Part shown: one piece after another, positions 61,574-64,000 of the stretch
Position numbering within the stretch: position 1 is the first letter of the stretch
Layout of the letters: each line of letters starts with the position of its first letter
NCBI RefSeq assembly: GCF_000423825.1
Contig: NZ_AUIS01000010.1
Location: forward strand, 19,543 to 83,542
Length of the DNA: 64,000 bases
Source of the DNA: Thermithiobacillus tepidarius DSM 3134
Lineage (GTDB): Bacteria; Pseudomonadota; Gammaproteobacteria; Acidithiobacillales; Thermithiobacillaceae
Reading direction: 5' to 3'
Program-made: the position numbers and the translations under genes
Notes under the pieces: generated by a model
Told to the model about the DNA's origin: nothing
Databases searched by the model: none
The model's input: only the letters and a program-made list of their open reading frames with translations

Positions 61574-62779
61574 TCACAAGGCCCGCGCCACCGCCATGCG
61601 GCCGGTGGCGCGGGCGGCCAGCAAAAGCCCCAGAAAGGCGAGCACGGCCGCCACGGCGTAGCTGGCTCCGCCGCCCGCCTGCCCCCAGGTCCAGCCGGCC
61701 AAAGCCCCGCCGATGGCGCCGCCCAGCCCGAAGGCCAGGCTGGAGTAAAGCGCCTGGCCGCGGGCGCGCAGGGCCGGGGGGAATTGCTGGTAGGTGAGAT
61801 TGACGGCGGCGGCATGGAAGGCGCCGTAGCTGGCCGCGTGCAGCGCCTGGGCGAAGATCACCCAGCCCAGGCCCGGCCACAGGCCGATCAACACCCAGCG
61901 CACGGTGGTCAGCACGAAGCTGCCCAGCAGCAGGGCTCGCAAACCCAGATAGGCGATGATGCGGTCGCTGGCAAGGAAAAAGCCCACTTCGCAGGCGACC
62001 GCGAAGGCCCACATGAGGCCGATGCCGACGCCGCTGAAACCGTGCTGCTGCAGGTAAATGGAGTAGAAGGCGTAGTACGGGCCATGGCTGGCCTGCTCCA
62101 GGGCGCAGGCCAGGAAGAAGGCCAGCACGCCGGGACGGCGCAGCAGCTGGCCCAGGGACTCCCCGGCGGCCGCGTGGTGCGGATGCGGCTCGCCGCGCGG
62201 CAGGGGCAGGCTGACCAGCCAGGCCCCCAGGAACAGGAGCGTGCAAGTGACGAGAAAGGCCTGGGGCCCGAAGCCGTCGATGAGGATGCCGAGCCCGAGC
62301 GCGAAGACGATGAAGCCCAGCGAGCCCCACAGGCGGATGCGGCCATAGCTGGCCTGCATGCGGCGCGCCCAGTCCAGGGTGGTGGCCTCCACCAGCGGCA
62401 GGGCGGCGGAGGCGAAGAAGGAGTACAGGAAAGTGGCCAACGCCGCCCACCAAAAGCTCTGCCCCCAGAACAGCAGGACAAAGGACAGCGCGCTGGCCAG
62501 CGTCGCCCAGTGCACCACCCGCTGGCGCTGGCCGGTGCGGTCGGCCAGGCTGCCCCACAGGTGCGGCGCGAAGACCCGGGTGACCTGCACCAGGGCGGTC
62601 AGGAAGCCGATCTGCAGCGCCGTCTGCCCGATGGAATCGAGATAGAGCCCCCAATAGGGCCCGAAGGCTCCCAGGCCGGCGAAGTAGACGCCGTAGAAGG
62701 CGGACAGGCGTACCCGCTCGGAAGCGGACGCCGGCATCGCTGCGGCCCGGCCAGGTCTCCGAAAAAATGACACAGACAC
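61574..62779 (-). CDS. MFS transporter (LacY-like/HcaT-type)
   Basis: A 401-residue protein with twelve predicted helices. It has the MFS_1-like start (RLSAFYGVYFAGLGAFGPYWGLYLDSIG), the loop RFP-type motif GSLADRTGQRQRVV between helices 2 and 3, and a long central loop around residue 195-210 (GEPHPHHAAAGESLG). It resembles the PhpK/HcaT branch, whose substrates are mostly unknown. The frame has a GTG at 62779; ATG 62737 is an alternative. This kind of MFS gene is common beside aroC in gammaproteobacteria, and the aroC stop is only 33 bases upstream. Confidence 0.9.
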   Translation of the reverse strand: MSVSFFRRPGRAAAMPASASERVRLSAFYGVYFAGLGAFGPYWGLYLDSIGQTALQIGFLTALVQVTRVFAPHLWGSLADRTGQRQRVVHWATLASALSFVLLFWGQSFWWAALATFLYSFFASAALPLVEATTLDWARRMQASYGRIRLWGSLGFIVFALGLGILIDGFGPQAFLVTCTLLFLGAWLVSLPLPRGEPHPHHAAAGESLGQLLRRPGVLAFFLACALEQASHGPYYAFYSIYLQQHGFSGVGIGLMWAFAVACEVGFFLASDRIIAYLGLRALLLGSFVLTTVRWVLIGLWPGLGWVIFAQALHAASYGAFHAAAVNLTYQQFPPALRARGQALYSSLAFGLGGAIGGALAGWTWGQAGGGASYAVAAVLAFLGLLLAARATGRMAVARAL

Positions 62780-62812
62780 CTCGGTTTTTTCAGCAGACCT
62801 GCCGGGAAGCGT

Positions 62813-63916
62813 TCAGGCGGGGATCTTGGCGGGAATGACCGGGGTGCCGCTGCGCACGTCGGCGTTCTGGGCGCGCTGGCGCAGGGCATGATCCATCAGC
62901 ACCAGCGCCAGCATGGCCTCGACGATGGGCACCGCCCGGATGCCGACGCAGGGATCGTGCCGGCCGGTGGTGATCACCTCGCAGGGCTCGCCGTGGATGT
63001 CGACGGAGCGGCGCGGCAGGCGAATGCTGGAAGTGGGCTTGATGGCGATGCTGGCGGTGATGTCCTGGCCGCTGGAGATGCCGCCGAGGATGCCGCCGGC
63101 ATGGTTGGAGAGGAAGCCCGCCGGGGTCATCTCGTCGCCGTGCTCGGTGCCCTTCTGCTCCACCACGGCAAAGCCGTCGCCGATCTCCACGCCCTTGACG
63201 GCGTTGATGCTCATGAGCGCCTTGGCGATGTCGGCGTCCAGGCGGTCGAAGACCGGCTCGCCCAGGCCGACGGGCACGTTGCTGGCCACCACGCTGATGC
63301 GCGCGCCGATGGAATCGCCCTCCTTGCGCAGGGCGTCCATGTAGGCCGCCATCCGCTCGGCGGCTTCGGCGTCCGGGCAGAAGAAGGGATTGTTGGGGAT
63401 CTCGTCCCAATCCAGGCGCTGGGCCCGGATCGGGCCCAGCTGCGCCAGCCAGGCGCGGATCTCCACGCCCAGGCGCTCGCGCAGATATTTCCTGGCGATG
63501 GCGCCGGCGGCCACCCGGGTGGCCGTCTCGCGGGCCGAGGAGCGGCCGCCGCCGCGGTAGTCGCGCAGGCCGTACTTCTGCAGGTAGGTGTAGTCGGCGT
63601 GGCCGGGCCGGAACTGGTCCTTGATCTTGCCGTAATCCTTGGAGCGTTGGTCCACGTTGCGGATCAGCAGGCCGATGGGCGTGCCGGTGGTGACGCCCTC
63701 GAAGACGCCGGACAGGATCTCCACCTCGTCGGGCTCGCGGCGCTGGGTGGTGTGGCGCGACTGCCCGGGCTTGCGGCGGTCCAGCTCCACCTGCAGGTCC
63801 GCCGCCGTGAGCGCCAGGCCGGGCGGGCAGCCGTCCACGACGCAGCCGATGGCCGGCCCATGGCTCTCGCCGAAGGTGGTGACGGTGAAAAGCGTTCCGA
63901 AACTGTTTCCAGGCAT
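62813..63916 (-). CDS. aroC: Chorismate synthase
   Basis: AroC converts EPSP to chorismate with reduced FMN, the last shikimate step. This 367-residue protein starts [29 protein letters not shown] (signature 1), and has [30 protein letters not shown] (signature 2) and [18 protein letters not shown]; the C-terminal [17 protein letters not shown] is complete. The (GTGATTC)n repeat begins 12 bases upstream of the ATG, and no good Shine-Dalgarno is visible in the intervening GGCTATTAAGA. The repeat therefore occupies the leader or promoter region. Confidence 0.98.
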   Translation of the reverse strand: MPGNSFGTLFTVTTFGESHGPAIGCVVDGCPPGLALTAADLQVELDRRKPGQSRHTTQRREPDEVEILSGVFEGVTTGTPIGLLIRNVDQRSKDYGKIKDQFRPGHADYTYLQKYGLRDYRGGGRSSARETATRVAAGAIARKYLRERLGVEIRAWLAQLGPIRAQRLDWDEIPNNPFFCPDAEAAERMAAYMDALRKEGDSIGARISVVASNVPVGLGEPVFDRLDADIAKALMSINAVKGVEIGDGFAVVEQKGTEHGDEMTPAGFLSNHAGGILGGISSGQDITASIAIKPTSSIRLPRRSVDIHGEPCEVITTGRHDPCVGIRAVPIVEAMLALVLMDHALRQRAQNADVRSGTPVIPAKIPA

Positions 63917-63927
63917 TCTTAATAGCC

Positions 63928-64000
63928 GTGATTCGTGATTCGTGATTCGTGATTCGTGATTCGTGATTCGTGATTCGTGATTCGTGATTCGTGATTCGTG
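63928..64000. repeat. Heptanucleotide tandem repeat (GTGATTC)10+, running off the window
   Basis: Ten perfect GTGATTC units and the first three bases of an eleventh fill the last 73 bases; the array continues outside. It is the same unit as at 48314, and it abuts the 5' end of aroC, 12 bases from the start codon. Confidence 0.97.

Overview
The window is GC-rich, densely coded proteobacterial chromosome. The aspS-nudB-...-yebC order, ppiB next to lpxH, orn, aroC beside an MFS gene, and an outer-membrane efflux channel point to Gammaproteobacteria or a close relative (Acidithiobacillia or Betaproteobacteria). A tsdB-tsdA pair (thiosulfate to tetrathionate), several c-type cytochromes and a SoxW-like thioredoxin suggest at least some inorganic sulfur oxidation. 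No rRNA, tRNA, CRISPR array, prophage or insertion sequence was recognised; most of the window is ordinary housekeeping sequence.

Layout. 1-4.6 kb: minus-strand run fmdB, aspS, nudB, nadA, a PlsC-like acyltransferase and the first five codons of yebC. 4.9-7.8 kb: hexapeptide acetyltransferase, a divergent QueC-like protein and a cytosolic 5'-nucleotidase-like protein. 8-15 kb: DUF255 protein, yjbQ, orn, yaiI, a YhiN-type flavoprotein and a PAS histidine kinase with a Fur-box-like site upstream. 15-17 kb: tsdBA. 17-20 kb: a MarR-controlled operon (marR, cytochrome b561, two YceI proteins, an extradiol dioxygenase). 20-24 kb: a frameshifted Trm112-methyltransferase, hydrolase, quinone reductase and an exported methyltransferase. 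24-26.5 kb: a lipoprotein, a small membrane protein and an unusual PRC-barrel protein. 27-34 kb: cysS, gltX, a PfkB kinase, an SDR, LysR/DoxX. 34-38.5 kb: rlmI, a diguanylate cyclase, a cyclophilin with two possible starts, lpxH. 38.5-42.5 kb: acylphosphatase, a membrane-fusion protein and TolC without a pump, then periplasmic thiol-redox proteins and a cytochrome c. 42.6-48.3 kb: a polyphosphate-related block (ppk1, aspartase, ParA-like ATPase, CYTH-CHAD protein). 48.9-59 kb: GGDEF-EAL protein, PLD nuclease, peroxiredoxin, proS, Usp, a second histidine kinase, clpB. 59-61.5 kb: a three-gene module of stand-alone I9 prodomain lipoprotein, subtilase with a C-terminal sorting tail and a glutamic intramembrane protease. 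61.5-64 kb: MFS transporter and aroC.

Three features stand out. First, a family of 68-69 bp inverted REP pairs with attached mosaic modules sits mainly in spacers between convergent genes. Second, a heptanucleotide tandem repeat (GTGATTC)n occurs at 48.3 kb, where it supplies a stop codon, and at the right edge, just upstream of aroC. Third, three genes carry single-base frameshifts that could be assembly errors or real lesions. The best candidate for a little-described system is the subtilase / sorting-protease / prodomain module at 59.1-61.5 kb.
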